Positions 7,869 to 16,288 of a stretch of DNA of 64,000 bases are shown here, piece after piece (within the stretch, counting starts at the first letter, position 1; every line of letters begins with the position of its first letter). Where the stretch lies: positions 1 to 64,000 of the IMG/VR virus record IMGVR_UViG_3300023179_000054; one strand, 5' to 3'. The notes below the pieces were generated by a model. It did not search any database and was not told where the DNA came from. It saw only the letters and a program-made list of their open reading frames with translations. Made by a program: the position numbers and the translations under genes. Source of the DNA: a virus.

Positions 7869-8369
7869 TTATTTTAAAAATGTTAAATTCTCGTTTTTTA
7901 CAAGTATACCTAAACTTGGAACAATTCTTCTTTTAGAACCTATTACAGGATTGGTTTTATGCAATTGTTGTGATGCTATACATAACCAACAACCTTTTTC
8001 TTCTATATCAACTATATTATCATCGATAATAGGATCACCACCAATTTCCGGTTTAGAAATCATAATGTTAAATCTTATATGTGTATATCCAGGAAGAGTA
8101 GAATCTGTATGTGGATGAACAAAAGCACCTTCGAAATTACATCCTATAAAATTACCAAATCTAGGTTCTGGTTTCCATTCATGTATACCAAATTTATGAG
8201 CCAATTTTATTTTTTCTTGTTCTATTACTTCATCTTGAACATGAGACATAAAAAAACGACCAGGCCCGGAACTATTCGGTTTAAACATATTGAAATTATC
8301 ATCAACGAATTTTAATACATAATTTCTGAAATTATCATCAACAGCATTTTCTATTTTGTAAGGATACAT
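7869..8369 (-). CDS. 2OG-Fe(II) oxygenase
   Basis: A 166-residue protein with a complete iron triad: H87-T-D89 in HPHTDST, and H137 in QQLHKTN, with R147/R148 for 2-oxoglutarate binding. Family resemblance is to small phage aspartyl/prolyl-hydroxylase-like enzymes. AAGGA lies upstream of the ATG, and the start overlaps the kinase gene by 19 bases. Substrate unknown. Confidence 0.75.
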   Translation of the reverse strand: MYPYKIENAVDDNFRNYVLKFVDDNFNMFKPNSSGPGRFFMSHVQDEVIEQEKIKLAHKFGIHEWKPEPRFGNFIGCNFEGAFVHPHTDSTLPGYTHIRFNIMISKPEIGGDPIIDDNIVDIEEKGCWLCIASQQLHKTNPVIGSKRRIVPSLGILVKNENLTFLK

Positions 8370-8767
8370 ATCAATTCCTTTATGATATTATCTTCCTGAT
8401 TATAGTCGGTTATTCTATAGTCGTATTTAGAAGGCACCTCAAACAACTTGTTAGTATCTTCAAATCTACCTTCTTTAATAGTATCTATCCATACTGTGAT
8501 ATCAGCATCAAATATTTTTCTTGTTTCTTCTGTAGGGCAAACGAAATCACACACAGCGGTAAAATGAGATGACTTAGCAAAGTTTGCCATTCTATATGCT
8601 TGTCTCAATCTACCTTTATCAGAGAAATCCCAATCATCAAAAATTGTTCTTATGAAATCTGCGTTATATATATTTATAGAAAAAGGACAAGATTTAACTA
8701 ATTTCTCAGTAAATGTGGTCTTACCGGCCCCAGGTAAACCCATTACTAAGATTTTAAGTTTTTCCAT
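8351..8767 (-). CDS. APS-kinase-like P-loop kinase
   Basis: A 138-residue protein with Walker A GLPGAGKT (residues 10-17) and a CysC-like middle: an R-x-AYRMANF segment, CDFVCPTEETR (the APS-kinase F-(I/V)-(S/C)-P-x2-x2-R motif) and an acidic V-W-I-D-T strand. APS kinase makes PAPS, the sulfate donor. The gene overlaps the sulfotransferase by 22 bases, which supports a shared sulfation role. It is shorter than cellular CysC (about 200), so another small-metabolite kinase remains possible. Confidence 0.7.
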   Translation of the reverse strand: MEKLKILVMGLPGAGKTTFTEKLVKSCPFSINIYNADFIRTIFDDWDFSDKGRLRQAYRMANFAKSSHFTAVCDFVCPTEETRKIFDADITVWIDTIKEGRFEDTNKLFEVPSKYDYRITDYNQEDNIIKELICILTK

Positions 8768-9531
8768 ATTTCAAGTCCACTATATTTTTCCCAAATGTCA
8801 GGTGGCAGTATGGTTTTTCTGTTTGGCGGAGTAATTATTTTTTTAACATCATGTAGCCCTGGTGTATTGACACTTTTATCAAATATTTCAGAACCAATAA
8901 TATTTTTTATGTCGTTAAAATTATGCTCAAAATAAGGCTCTTCAATATGTTCATATATCATTCTCATTACAGGTTCTGGATGAAGCACCAGAATATCATA
9001 TTCAATTATTAAACAGTTTTTAAAATTAGGATTAGAATAAATCAACTCTTTCAATCCATTATAAGGATTTTTTATAAGATTTTCCATATATTGTTCACAT
9101 CTATTATATATAGATGAACTAGATTGACTAGAAGAATAATTAGGTTTCGAATACAAATTCTTTCTGGATAAATTTTCCAGAGAATCTAATATCCAACATA
9201 TATCTCTAACGGTTATTATCATTTTATGATCAGGATATAACCTGTTTAACAGTTCTTTACGAGCCGTCCATGTTCTATTGTGGTCGAAATACACATTTTC
9301 ATTACCATCATATAAAGTTTCTAAGAATGACCTTAGAATTTCATCCATTTTATCCCCAAAAAAACAACTTTTATAATTTCCTGGGCCATTTATACTTTCA
9401 ATAATATTATCAAAAATATGCCTAACAGGAGATGTTATATCAGCTCTAAATCTTGGATTCTGATTAAGTATTGCGGATAATAGAGTGCTTCCGGACCTTG
9501 GCAGTCCGGAAGTAAATACTATCTTTTTCAA
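8746..9531 (-). CDS. PAPS-dependent sulfotransferase
   Basis: A 261-residue protein with the 5'-phosphosulfate-binding loop GLPRSGSTLL at residues 9-18, the hallmark of P-loop sulfotransferases. A KMIITVRD strand follows near residue 100, as in the 3'-phosphate-binding region. The start is TTG overlapping the RlpA-like stop (TTGA), with GGAGAG upstream. Adjacent to an APS-kinase-like gene, it probably moves sulfate from PAPS to a sugar, lipid or small metabolite. Confidence 0.8.
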   Translation of the reverse strand: MKKIVFTSGLPRSGSTLLSAILNQNPRFRADITSPVRHIFDNIIESINGPGNYKSCFFGDKMDEILRSFLETLYDGNENVYFDHNRTWTARKELLNRLYPDHKMIITVRDICWILDSLENLSRKNLYSKPNYSSSQSSSSIYNRCEQYMENLIKNPYNGLKELIYSNPNFKNCLIIEYDILVLHPEPVMRMIYEHIEEPYFEHNFNDIKNIIGSEIFDKSVNTPGLHDVKKIITPPNRKTILPPDIWEKYSGLEIWKNLKS

Positions 9532-10010
9532 TTTAATCTCTCCACGGTTACCGATGATGTCGATCCCATACCGATAGCCCGAGCAGCACCGTAAGACAAA
9601 TCAAGATGACGGCCGCGGACAAAGGGTCCTCTATCATTAACCGTGACATTTACGCAACCTCTGTGACAGACACGAAGGACTGTGCCAAATGGATATGTCC
9701 GGTGGGCGCATGTGTGAGCATTAGGGTTGAAGACGGCACCCGATGCGGTGTGCCTCGAAAGTCGTTCACCATGCCCGTAGAAAGAAGCAACCATGCGACT
9801 CCCTCCATGATCATGATTACCCCAACTAGCAGTCCAATCATTAGTATCGTCGCTTTGAACGCTGCGGCCATGTTTACCTCTTGTCACTTTCTGCTGTTGC
9901 TGTGGTTGTTGCCCGCCAAAGGCACCATCGAAAAAATCAGATAACGGATCGGCAGCGGCCGAAGTTGTTAGTGTAATGAAAATGGCCGCAGCCGATAGAT
10001 ACTTATTCAT
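9528..10010 (-). CDS. Secreted RlpA-like double-psi beta-barrel protein
   Basis: A 160-residue precursor: signal peptide (cleavage near AAA-D, residue 20), a Gln-rich linker, and a C-terminal RlpA-like domain (about residues 74-158) with ASFYGHG, HRTYPFGT and NDRGPF. RlpA cleaves naked peptidoglycan strands at septa. The catalytic Asp (D126 in NDRGPF) is present, but the Glu of the TASGE motif is Ala92 here, so lytic activity may be lost or the protein may only bind peptidoglycan. AAGGA precedes the ATG. Confidence 0.78.
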   Translation of the reverse strand: MNKYLSAAAIFITLTTSAAADPLSDFFDGAFGGQQPQQQQKVTRGKHGRSVQSDDTNDWTASWGNHDHGGSRMVASFYGHGERLSRHTASGAVFNPNAHTCAHRTYPFGTVLRVCHRGCVNVTVNDRGPFVRGRHLDLSYGAARAIGMGSTSSVTVERLN

Positions 10011-10026
10011 AATAAATCCTTATTGT

Positions 10027-10103
10027 TGGTCGGGGTAGCAGGATTTGAACCTACGACATCTTGCTCCCAAAGCAAGCACTCTACCAGTCTGAGCTACACC
10101 CCG
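10027..10103 (-). tRNA. tRNA-Pro (UGG)
   Basis: A 77-base cloverleaf with acceptor CGGGGTG/TACCCCG-type pairing, anticodon stem CTTGC/GCAAG around a seven-base loop with TGG, TTCAAAT T-loop and an encoded CCA. It lies between small early genes and the RlpA-like gene. Confidence 0.93.
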
Positions 10104-10109
10104 TATTAA

Positions 10110-10250
10110 TTACATACCAAATTGCTTCTTAACGATAGCAACAGCTTCTTCAAATGCCGCCTCTACACTTTCATCAGATACACCTTCACCAAGGATAACC
10201 TTCATAGCGGCAACAGCTTCTGCTTTTGTTTGTTCTGAAATCTGAAACAT
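10110..10250 (-). CDS. Small acidic helical protein
   Basis: A 46-residue protein (MFQISEQTK...KKQFGM), predicted all-helical and rich in Ala, Glu and Val. GGAGATAATC gives a strong ribosome binding site at the right spacing. It is the last gene of the run transcribed from the promoter at 10717-10745, just before the tRNA. No homologue recognised. Confidence 0.65.
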   Translation of the reverse strand: MFQISEQTKAEAVAAMKVILGEGVSDESVEAAFEEAVAIVKKQFGM

Positions 10251-10259
10251 GATTATCTC

Positions 10260-10382
10260 CTATTGACTTGATAACATATTAATATCACTGGCGACAAAAC
10301 CAATAATAATCGTAATAGCAAAAAATATAGCCATACGAAAATAAGCTTGTCGTTTAAGTTGTTCTGGTGTTAAATCACTCAT
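10260..10382 (-). CDS. Small single-pass membrane protein
   Basis: A 40-residue protein with a charged N-terminus (residues 1-15) and one hydrophobic segment (about residues 17-31). AAAGGA precedes the ATG. It is spaced two bases from the upstream gene stop. Early expression of tiny membrane proteins is common in T4-like phages; function unknown. Confidence 0.6.
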   Translation of the reverse strand: MSDLTPEQLKRQAYFRMAIFFAITIIIGFVASDINMLSSQ

Positions 10383-10383
10383 A

Positions 10384-10521
10384 TTAAAAATCCTTTGGTG
10401 CTCGTTTTCTTAACCATTCGGCAAAACCATCATCATTCTTTATGTGTTCTTGCCATTGCTTTTCATTCATTTGTCCTGACATATAACATTCCCAAAGGAG
10501 TTGAAATTGTTCCTCGTTCAT
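10384..10521 (-). CDS. Small hypothetical protein
   Basis: A 45-residue acidic protein rich in Gln, Glu and Trp (MNEEQFQLLW start). Its ATG overlaps the upstream stop as ATGA, which supports coupled translation. No family recognised. Confidence 0.6.
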   Translation of the reverse strand: MNEEQFQLLWECYMSGQMNEKQWQEHIKNDDGFAEWLRKRAPKDF

Positions 10522-10688
10522 GCTGCTTTCCACTTTCTCTGTATAGAAACTGTGCCTTTTGTCTTTAAGGAATTATAGACACGAAAGGCCTTTCCTTCCT
10601 TATCATGATACTCTTTACGGAAAATTACTTTATTACCTTCAGTAGCCTCAACTACCCAATAATATTTTATATTCTCTTGTTCCTTCAT
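10518..10688 (-). CDS. Small early protein behind a perfect promoter
   Basis: A 56-residue basic protein with a beta-rich centre (YYWVVEATEG...VIFRKEY). The start at 10688 is chosen because GGAG lies 8 bases upstream and the transcription start of the promoter at 10717-10745 falls just before it; the longer frame would begin inside the -35 box. It resembles small phage proteins of unknown function. Confidence 0.65.
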   Translation of the reverse strand: MKEQENIKYYWVVEATEGNKVIFRKEYHDKEGKAFRVYNSLKTKGTVSIQRKWKAA

Positions 10689-10716
10689 AGCAAATCTCCA
10701 TATTATATATGATAGT

Positions 10717-10745
10717 ATTATAATGGTATAAGAAAGGAATGTCAA
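10717..10745 (-). promoter_or_regulatory. Perfect consensus sigma70 promoter
   Basis: TTGACA (10740-10745), 17-base spacer, TATAAT (10717-10722) on the minus strand. It overlaps the stop of the oxygenase gene by the -35 box and drives four tiny genes and probably tRNA-Pro. Confidence 0.85.
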
Positions 10746-11341
10746 GTGCTATATACAATATTTAATACTATTCTATATTTACTATTAATAGGACAAGAAC
10801 TTGTATGATATGTAGAAGAATCAAAAAATGCTACTCTACCCATTTTAGGAGAAATAGTTATATCTTTATTAAATGTACCTTTATATGTGTGTAAATTTTC
10901 TTCAAATATTATAGTGTCTCCATCACTATCATTTACATAATATAAAACTGTATCAGTTTCATAAAATCCATCTGTATGAGGAATATTACATTTATTTTCA
11001 AATGTAGGTCTTGAAGGTGTTAATAAATTAGCCTTTATTCTTTGTAATTTTTTCTTATCGGAATTTTTAATATCAAATTTGTCTTCTATTATCTCTATCA
11101 ATGGTTTTAAAAGATTAAACTTCATTTCATCGGATTTAATCGTTCCATCTAAAAAAAATATATGTGAGAACTGAGGATTTTCTGAATAAGTATCAAATAT
11201 ATTATAATTCTCACTCATAATGTTTTTATACTCAATGTCAATATTTGATTTATTAAAAAACCAAGGAAAATTGAATGAAGTGAACATATTTTTTATTTGT
11301 TGTTGATATTTTAAAGATATCAAGTTATCAACTATTTGCAT
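10742..11341 (-). CDS. 2OG-Fe(II) oxygenase, prolyl-4-hydroxylase-like
   Basis: A 199-residue protein with the full iron and cosubstrate set: H122-T-D124 in PHTDG, H179 in STYHTSS, and R190 in KYRIVLN. The YYVNDSDGDTIIFEE segment matches the prolyl-4-hydroxylase pattern in which a short loop precedes G-E/D-T. AT-rich relative to the helicase. It ends on the -35 box of the downstream early promoter. Confidence 0.78.
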   Translation of the reverse strand: MQIVDNLISLKYQQQIKNMFTSFNFPWFFNKSNIDIEYKNIMSENYNIFDTYSENPQFSHIFFLDGTIKSDEMKFNLLKPLIEIIEDKFDIKNSDKKKLQRIKANLLTPSRPTFENKCNIPHTDGFYETDTVLYYVNDSDGDTIIFEENLHTYKGTFNKDITISPKMGRVAFFDSSTYHTSSCPINSKYRIVLNIVYST

Positions 11342-11365
11342 CTATACTCCTTGATGTAATAAAAT

Positions 11366-11442
11366 TGGTGATTCCGTGTGGACTCGAACCACAAACCTAC
11401 TGCTTAGAAGGCAGTTGCTCTATCCGGTTGAGCTACGGAACC
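11366..11442 (-). tRNA. tRNA-Arg (UCU)
   Basis: A 77-base cloverleaf with acceptor GGTTCCG pairing CGGAATC (one G-U), anticodon loop CTTCTAA (TCT), TTCGAGT T-loop and encoded CCA. The end of the upstream protein gene runs into it and stops in the anticodon loop. UCU reads AGA, common in AT-rich phage genes. Confidence 0.92.
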
Positions 11443-11874
11443 TTTTGCTAGTTCTAATATATTATTATACCTTTGATGATAACCAACAGGTGTTTGTTCT
11501 ATTATGTTGGCGTATAAGATATATAATAAATCTTTCCACATTTTTTCATTCAAATTTAATTCATTATTTAATATAATTCTATCTCTTCCTTCCATACAAA
11601 ATACTTTTACCAAAAAATTGGAATAACTACCAATCAGGTTTATAACTTCATTTTCATCCAAATTTAAATTGGCTTTAAAAAATTCAGTATCATAAACAGA
11701 ATGAAATAATCCTGCTAAATAAACATCTTGAGACATATTCAAATCTTTAAGGATTTTATATGTACCAAATAAATGTTCATAAAAAGTTTTTCCTGAATGT
11801 TTTATATTTTTGGTTTTTTCAAAAATAAATTCTACGGCCTGTTTTTCTTTAAGCAAATTCTGCGGCAAAGGCAT
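11404..11874 (-). CDS. DUF6817-like HD-type domain protein
   Basis: A 156-residue protein with H-S-G...H-L-F-G-T-Y-x-I-L and CLAGLFHS-type motif (here YLAGLFHSVYDTEFF), as in DUF6817 proteins, a helical HD-like metal-binding fold. The start at 11874 (ATG) overlaps the upstream gene by 26 bases; no strong Shine-Dalgarno is seen. The stop codon is the TAA within the tRNA-Arg anticodon loop, so the last 12 residues are encoded by tRNA sequence. The original C-terminus may have been cut when the tRNA arrived. Confidence 0.6.
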   Translation of the reverse strand: MPLPQNLLKEKQAVEFIFEKTKNIKHSGKTFYEHLFGTYKILKDLNMSQDVYLAGLFHSVYDTEFFKANLNLDENEVINLIGSYSNFLVKVFCMEGRDRIILNNELNLNEKMWKDLLYILYANIIEQTPVGYHQRYNNILELAKGSVAQPDRATAF

Positions 11875-12085
11875 CGTTGATATCCGTTGGAACTTTCCTA
11901 AGAATAAAAGAAGGAGTATATCCAGCAAATGCGAATCCATTCTCAAGTTTTTCCATATATTCTTGAGCCTCATCCTCAAAGACGAATTCAGCAACAACTT
12001 GGTTGGTCATCGTCTCATAAACCTTCCATAGTAAGAAATCATTTTCATCGAATTCTGGATAGTATGTATATAGTCGCTTTGTCAT
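11849..12085 (-). CDS. Hypothetical protein
   Basis: A 78-residue protein with beta-alpha-beta pattern and aromatic N-terminus (MTKRLYTYY). The ATG overlaps the gp41 stop as ATGA, so it is translated with the helicase. Not recognised. Confidence 0.65.
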   Translation of the reverse strand: MTKRLYTYYPEFDENDFLLWKVYETMTNQVVAEFVFEDEAQEYMEKLENGFAFAGYTPSFILRKVPTDINDAFAAEFA

Positions 12086-13458
12086 ACTTTTAACCCCTTG
12101 AACTTATTCTTACCACCATCAAACTGCCGAGGAATAGGTTTCACTTCTTCCTGTCCCGAGTCAACTATATCTTGGGCCGATTGTTCTACATCATACAACT
12201 TCATTTTACTTTTGTCAACACCAATCACAAATCTTTTATTCTGTGATGGATCATTATAACGGTTCTTTAACTGTTTTACTTGAACCTGTTTCAATTGTTC
12301 CATCGTTTCATTTGTGATAAGGGCCAAGAATAAATCGGCAGTCGCAGGCAAACCAAAGGACTCTGAGGTATCGGTCATGTCTGGATCGGATGATCCATAA
12401 CCGCCTCTGGTCAACTGTGTAGCAGACCAAAGAGGCACATTAAACTCAACCGCAAGACCTCTCAACTCTTCGGCGATTGCCTTGATGTAAGTATAACTAT
12501 TTGCTACACCTGGTTTGATACGTGAAGAGGAACAAATATTAAGATAGTCAATCATAATGGCATCAGGCACAAAGTTCTTTTTCAAGTTCAACTCATTTAA
12601 CAAAGAACGGAAATGTGTAGCAGATGCCGAAGATGTTGGATACTCTTTGACAATTAATTTGCCAGTGGTTTTAGATTTAAGGTTTTCAATCTTCTTTTGA
12701 TATATATCCTTTGGTAAAATCATCAAATCATTAATAGCAATATTCAAAAGATTAGCGTCAATACGTTCTGCTATTCTTTCTTCCGCCAACTCAAGAGTTA
12801 TGTAGAGAACATTTTTTCCTTGATTGAGATAAGAAGAAGCAAGATGGCACAGAAAGAGAGACTTGCCAACGCCAACACCTGCCATAACCACATTAAGAGT
12901 TTTTCGAGGAACGCCGTTCTTGGTGATTTTATTGAAAAAGTCCAGATCAAATGGCAACTTTTCTTGAACTCTGTGATAATACTCATAACGATCTTCAAAT
13001 TGCTCTAAATAATCATGTCCAACATTAGGATCAAAAGAGATGGAAAGAGCATCAGAAAGTAGGGAAGGTATTGCGCCTTTATCGAGTTTTCCTTTTCCAT
13101 TCATAATCTCCAAAGAATGTGTGATAGCATTATATATGGCCTTTTCTTGGCAAAACTTTTCAGTATTGTCTAAAAGCCAATCTGCGTTTGTCGAAACTGT
13201 GTCATTCTCAAGTTCTTTTAGTGTTTCTCTAATATTCTTGACCGTATCATCGGTCGTGCCACGTAGATTATCAACCTCGATGTTGAGAGCATCGAAGGTT
13301 GGTTGTTGATTATACTTCAACACAAAACTAGCCACCTCTTTAAAAAGCAGCCGGTCTTCTGTGTTAGAAAAGTATTCTTCTTTTAGGAATGGAAGTACCT
13401 TGCGAGTATATACTTCATTCTTAATTAAGTTCTTCAGTATCGTTTGTTCTAATCTCAC
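12082..13458 (-). CDS. 41: Replicative DNA helicase (T4 gp41-like, DnaB family)
   Basis: A 458-residue hexameric 5'-3' helicase that unwinds the fork and partners the primase. Walker A GVGVGKS is at about residues 194-200, followed by the gp41-like VLYITLELAEERIAERIDAN segment; the Walker B strand is AIMIDYL, and a SATQLTR sensor segment lies further on. I choose the GTG at 13458, with GGAAGG five bases upstream and an N-terminus aligning to T4 gp41; an ATG at 13482 lacks a ribosome site. It overlaps the upstream gene. T4 gp41 is 475 residues. Confidence 0.93.
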   Translation of the reverse strand: MRLEQTILKNLIKNEVYTRKVLPFLKEEYFSNTEDRLLFKEVASFVLKYNQQPTFDALNIEVDNLRGTTDDTVKNIRETLKELENDTVSTNADWLLDNTEKFCQEKAIYNAITHSLEIMNGKGKLDKGAIPSLLSDALSISFDPNVGHDYLEQFEDRYEYYHRVQEKLPFDLDFFNKITKNGVPRKTLNVVMAGVGVGKSLFLCHLASSYLNQGKNVLYITLELAEERIAERIDANLLNIAINDLMILPKDIYQKKIENLKSKTTGKLIVKEYPTSSASATHFRSLLNELNLKKNFVPDAIMIDYLNICSSSRIKPGVANSYTYIKAIAEELRGLAVEFNVPLWSATQLTRGGYGSSDPDMTDTSESFGLPATADLFLALITNETMEQLKQVQVKQLKNRYNDPSQNKRFVIGVDKSKMKLYDVEQSAQDIVDSGQEEVKPIPRQFDGGKNKFKGLKV

Positions 13459-13753
13459 TATCACCTTCCAATTCTGATACATCTAACAACAAGGCATTTA
13501 AAATAAGTCCTAACATAGTATTGAACTTATCATTCTTACGTAAGGTTATCATAGACAGGTCATTTGTCTTGATAATCTCATAGTCATATTGCATCCTAGG
13601 AATATTATCCTCACCCATCTTGAATGTTACAGTTGTATAACGATACACTATCCCGGCGAACGGGTCAACCATTATTTCAATAGGAACAGTTGTTCCTTCT
13701 TCTTTTAGATTAAAGAGGTCATCCCTAAACTTATAATCAATCCCCACTTCCAT
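13421..13753 (-). CDS. Hypothetical protein between uvsX and gp41
   Basis: A 110-residue protein, beta-rich at the N-terminus, with an acidic C-terminal tail that overlaps the helicase start. Position between recombinase and helicase genes is that of T4 gene 40, but I see no sequence similarity to it. Translation is likely coupled to gp41. Confidence 0.65.
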   Translation of the reverse strand: MEVGIDYKFRDDLFNLKEEGTTVPIEIMVDPFAGIVYRYTTVTFKMGEDNIPRMQYDYEIIKTNDLSMITLRKNDKFNTMLGLILNALLLDVSELEGDSEIRTNDTEELN

Positions 13754-13754
13754 C

Positions 13755-14264
13755 TTACATACTCACCTTTCTTGTGTTATATTTTGATTTAAGTAGTGAT
13801 GCAATCCATTCATCTATAGGAAATTTAGAATATATTTTATAAGAAGGATCTTTTTTACAAACATCACTTATTATCTTATTAACAGATTCCATAGGAAAAA
13901 ATTTCATCTTAGTATTATGTAAAGTTTTTAAACCATCTTTTCTTGCTTTAGCGGCAGCAGGATGGTTTTCATCACCACGAGATTTACCTTTTAATTCTTT
14001 TTGAAATCTATAAATTCTGTTATATACACTATAGTTTGTCATTCCAACATATAGGCATTTCTTACCTTTATAGATGGCATAAAGTCCTGGTGTATCGAAG
14101 AAAGATACTTGTTGGTGAGTTCCAAAAAAGTTTTTTTCAAAGAAAGTAACACCTTTGTCAGTCTCTTTGATGGTTATAAAATCTTCTTTAATTGCAGCAA
14201 GAACAATTTTATTTGCAATATCTCTAGGTTCATAGTGCCAATCATCAAAAAGGTCTTTATACAT
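13755..14264 (-). CDS. GIY-YIG domain nuclease-like protein
   Basis: A 169-residue protein with a central GIY-YIG motif: GLYAIYKG followed by CLYVGMTN (residues about 60-78), then an R in the RIYRFQKE helix that corresponds to the catalytic Arg. GAGG six bases before the ATG at 14264 fixes the start, eight bases inside UvsX. It could be a freestanding homing endonuclease, as is common next to T4 replication genes, or a repair nuclease. Confidence 0.7.
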   Translation of the reverse strand: MYKDLFDDWHYEPRDIANKIVLAAIKEDFITIKETDKGVTFFEKNFFGTHQQVSFFDTPGLYAIYKGKKCLYVGMTNYSVYNRIYRFQKELKGKSRGDENHPAAAKARKDGLKTLHNTKMKFFPMESVNKIISDVCKKDPSYKIYSKFPIDEWIASLLKSKYNTRKVSM

Positions 14265-15300
14265 TTTCAACCTCATCTGTTAAGTTTGTTTTACCATACA
14301 TAAACTCTGCCTGACAAAACTCATCAATCTTCATAAGGATTTCAGGTGTAAAGTATTTCACCGGATCATTTTCAATCTGACTTTCAAATGCTTTTGAACC
14401 ATCAGGTAGTTCAATACGAGTTGATACTTTCTTAAATACACCAAACTTAATCGCAAGGTCAAGAAGGCCATAATATGGGTCAAGGCCATGTGAATAGTTA
14501 AGGCGAGTTTCTACTTTCTTATTCTCAATAGTCATACGGGACTTTTTAAGGTTGGCTGTAATGATGGCACCTGAAATAGAACCATCTTTATCCTTATCTT
14601 TCTTTTTACCAAGGAAGATAATTGTAGATGCGGCATATTCAAGTCCTGAACCACCACCCATCTTCTTAACAGGCACATATGAACCAACAACATCATAAAC
14701 GTGGTTCGTTACAATTAGTGGCACCTTCGCTTTACCTAATTTGAGAGTAAGCACACGGAAGGCACCACGAACCAACTGTGCCCGTGTCATATCTCTTGTG
14801 TCTTTTCCATCGGCAATATCTTGCATCTCTTTATCGGTTGAGAGATTACCAAGAGAGTCGAGGACAAACAGCATTGGAGGTTTATCCTTTTGTGCGAGAT
14901 ACTTGTCGAGGATCTTTACTGCCTGTGTCCGAAATTCTTGAACAGTTGCCACAGGAACAATAGCAATCCGCTTAGTATCAATCCCCCTGTCTGATAGAAA
15001 AGACTTTGAGATAGCGGACTCGGATTCAAAATAAAATACAAATCCATTTGGATTATCCTCTAAGAATTGATAACAAACATTAAGAGCATAGAAAGTTTTA
15101 CCAACTGATGGTTCACCAGCAAAGGCAGTCACTTTGTTTTGTGGAAGGCCGCCAAAGATAGAACCGGATAACAAGGCGTTCATGGCGTATGAACCAGTGC
15201 CAATAAATCCTGAAACGTCGCCGGCTTCTACACCCTCTTCGGCAATACCAGCGTATTCGTTGTTGGTTTCTTCCAACAACTGATTAAAAATGTCTGACAT
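14257..15300 (-). CDS. uvsX: Recombinase UvsX (RecA-like)
   Basis: A 347-residue RecA-family strand-exchange protein. Walker A GEPSVGKT is at residues 62-69; the Walker B-like strand FVLDSLGN and the L2-region DNA-binding segment near [10 protein letters not shown] are visible. It promotes homologous pairing and recombination-dependent replication in T4-like phages. AAGGAG precedes the ATG. T4 UvsX is 391 residues, so this one is somewhat short. Confidence 0.93.
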   Translation of the reverse strand: MSDIFNQLLEETNNEYAGIAEEGVEAGDVSGFIGTGSYAMNALLSGSIFGGLPQNKVTAFAGEPSVGKTFYALNVCYQFLEDNPNGFVFYFESESAISKSFLSDRGIDTKRIAIVPVATVQEFRTQAVKILDKYLAQKDKPPMLFVLDSLGNLSTDKEMQDIADGKDTRDMTRAQLVRGAFRVLTLKLGKAKVPLIVTNHVYDVVGSYVPVKKMGGGSGLEYAASTIIFLGKKKDKDKDGSISGAIITANLKKSRMTIENKKVETRLNYSHGLDPYYGLLDLAIKFGVFKKVSTRIELPDGSKAFESQIENDPVKYFTPEILMKIDEFCQAEFMYGKTNLTDEVENV

Positions 15301-15323
15301 AAGTTTCTCCTTAGTTATTGCTA

Positions 15324-16106
15324 TTAGGCAGTCTCGCCTAAAGCATCTTTATCTAAATCACCACGATTAACATAATTTTGTTTAAACCAATCCTGTAAAT
15401 CCTTAAATCTACCAGGTTCCCATGTTCCCATGTTTTCTATATTAGCATCAATATAATCCTTACCCCATGTATTGGTAAGCATATGTTTTGTCTTATGTGA
15501 AGGACAATAAGTATTACAAGTTGGATTATACTGCTCTTTTGGTAAAATGGCAACCGGTCTATTGTATCTTAAAGTAAATCTTGTTAGCATGTAACAGGCC
15601 GTAGTGTCCTTTATATAGAAATCCTGTGCTAATGCTTTTCCTTGTTTTACATCAGGTGTATCAGGATAATTATAAAATGTCCTTTTGATTTCATCCATCA
15701 AATCAATCCAAAAAGGATCACCAGCCTTTGAGGCCATCATACAATTCTGGATGAACTCATCATTCATACAGGATTCTAATACAACGAAGTCTTGATCTTT
15801 AATATCATCATAAAAGTTCTGATAGCAATACATATCAAGATCATGATAGATTCCACCATACTTATGTAATAAACAGTATTCAGCAAAATCAATCTTCATA
15901 ATATGAAATGGAAATGATTGATATAGATCCCAATATTGTGAATAATCTTCTTTAACCAATTCTTCCAGTTCTTCATCAGTCCAATTGAAATGAAAATATT
16001 CTCTTTCTGAAAATTGTTTTTTCCATGATTCAATACAGTGGTTCCAAACAGGATGCCATTTTGATTTGTCTGTAGGTCCTGTAGAGTGAATAAGTTTAGG
16101 TATCAT
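15324..16106 (-). CDS. GT32-type glycosyltransferase
   Basis: A 260-residue protein of the DXD-sugar (Och1-like, GT32) family. It starts IPKLIHSTG, has the [21 protein letters not shown] block near residues 92-112 with the metal-binding DLD, and a C-terminal Trp/Asp-rich part. It transfers a sugar from a nucleotide donor, with the acceptor unknown. It is placed between UvsX and the halogenase, away from the main glycan locus. Confidence 0.8.
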   Translation of the reverse strand: MIPKLIHSTGPTDKSKWHPVWNHCIESWKKQFSEREYFHFNWTDEELEELVKEDYSQYWDLYQSFPFHIMKIDFAEYCLLHKYGGIYHDLDMYCYQNFYDDIKDQDFVVLESCMNDEFIQNCMMASKAGDPFWIDLMDEIKRTFYNYPDTPDVKQGKALAQDFYIKDTTACYMLTRFTLRYNRPVAILPKEQYNPTCNTYCPSHKTKHMLTNTWGKDYIDANIENMGTWEPGRFKDLQDWFKQNYVNRGDLDKDALGETA

Positions 16107-16288
16107 TATGCCACTTCCTTAAAATGCTGTTGTAATTCTGGAGATAATTTCTCTAATATGTGTCCTGGAATACCAACTCTTACTATATTGGCCAATTCTA
16201 CGATGTTATTAGGAGTAATAATATTTTCATCAGGAACAAATTCATATAAACGAGCTGGTGAATGTTTATGTTTATTATCCTTCTTCAT
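16106..16288 (-). CDS. Small hypothetical protein
   Basis: A 60-residue protein beginning with a basic stretch (KKDNKHKH). AAAGGAG lies upstream at a long spacing of about 11. The start overlaps the halogenase stop by 14 bases, and the stop overlaps the GT32 start. Not recognised. Confidence 0.55.
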   Translation of the reverse strand: MKKDNKHKHSPARLYEFVPDENIITPNNIVELANIVRVGIPGHILEKLSPELQQHFKEVA

